In this document: positions 14,327 through 14,472 of the stretch, piece by piece
How positions within the stretch are numbered: the first letter of the stretch is position 1
Layout: every line of letters starts with the position of its first letter
From: DASZTU01 sp035493835
GTDB lineage: Bacteria > Pseudomonadota > Alphaproteobacteria > Rhizobiales > Devosiaceae
DNA: 14,472 nucleotides
Reading direction: 5' to 3'
Assembly: GCA_035493835.1 (NCBI GenBank)
Contig: DATJHO010000148.1
Location: 1 to 14,472, forward strand
Translations under genes and position numbers: made by a program
Notes under the pieces: model-generated
What the model was told of the DNA's origin: nothing
Databases searched by the model: none
The model's input: only the letters and a program-made list of their open reading frames with translations

Positions 14327-14472
14327 CTAGAACTCGCTCCACTCCTCCTTGAGCGCCGTGCTGCCGCGCGTGAGGTAGGACTTGGCCGCCTGCTTCACCT
14401 TGTCCTGTAGCGCGCGGATGCCGCCGGCCGGTTTGGCGGCCCCGGCTCCCGGCTCATCGATGGCAAGCCGCC
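14327..14472 (-). CDS. C-terminus of an unidentified protein (start beyond window)
   Basis: Translating the minus strand from the window edge, the frame beginning at 14470 is open for 47 residues to TAG at 14329-14327; the other two minus frames hit stops (at codon 26 and codon 6). It reads from RLAIDEPGAGAAKPAGG, an Ala/Gly/Pro linker, into a charged, probably helical end with LQDKVKQAAKSYLTRG and KEEWSEF. Third codon positions are rich in G and C, as expected for a real gene here. I do not recognise the family, and too little is visible to assign a role. It is on the same strand as mgsA, separated by 368 non-coding bases. Confidence 0.6.
   Translation of the reverse strand, partial: RLAIDEPGAGAAKPAGGIRALQDKVKQAAKSYLTRGSTALKEEWSEF

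Noticed and set aside
1..14472. tRNA, rRNA or a known riboswitch
   Set aside because: No cloverleaf, conserved rRNA stretch or known aptamer core was recognised in the gaps; a covariance-model scan was not possible.

Overview
The window is GC-rich, gene-dense chromosomal DNA of an alphaproteobacterium. Signs for the order Hyphomicrobiales are the gene content (pyruvate carboxylase, a membrane GGDEF-EAL protein, a Liv-type amino-acid importer, methylglyoxal synthase) and several families of intergenic palindromic repeats of the kind seen in that order. A Devosia-like organism is a guess from general resemblance only. I see no phage, transposase, CRISPR array, defence system or RNA gene.

Layout: (1) 1-2249, minus: 5' three quarters of pyruvate carboxylase, cut by the window edge. 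(2) 2342-2400: nested inverted repeat. (3) 2419-2835, minus: small rhodanese/phosphatase-like protein with a TTG start. (4) 2938-4506, minus: membrane diguanylate cyclase/phosphodiesterase. (5) 4683-5813, minus: orphan glycine-betaine-type periplasmic binding protein. (6) 6050-7255, plus: LivJ-like binding protein, divergent from (5) and closed by a strong terminator. (7) 7473-9196, plus: a short-chain dehydrogenase and a TetR repressor in one operon, behind a promoter carrying two matched palindromic operators. (8) 9325-13506, minus: livG-livF-livH-livM, the ATPases and permeases of a branched-chain amino-acid type importer. (9) 13596-13958, minus: methylglyoxal synthase. (10) 13959-14326: non-coding, repeat-derived. 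(11) 14327-14472, minus: C-terminus of an unidentified protein.

How the parts fit: the LivJ-like protein is the obvious binding protein for LivGFHM, although it lies 2 kb away on the other strand with the SDR-TetR operon between. Liv gene order is G-F-H-M. The gaps before livF and livH, and the gap between livM and the convergent tetR, each hold one copy of a 116-137 bp multi-hairpin palindrome; the one by tetR supplies that gene's last five codons and part of its stop codon. Only livH-livM is tightly joined, by an ATGA overlap.

The most informative regulatory signal is the SDR-tetR promoter: a consensus -35, a 17-base spacer containing one GACC-N3-GGTC palindrome, a -10-like hexamer, and a second palindrome 22 bp further on, together forming a perfect 12-bp inverted repeat. 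No clearly novel multi-gene system is visible. The points worth following are the operator, the palindromic elements and the orphan betaine-type binding protein.
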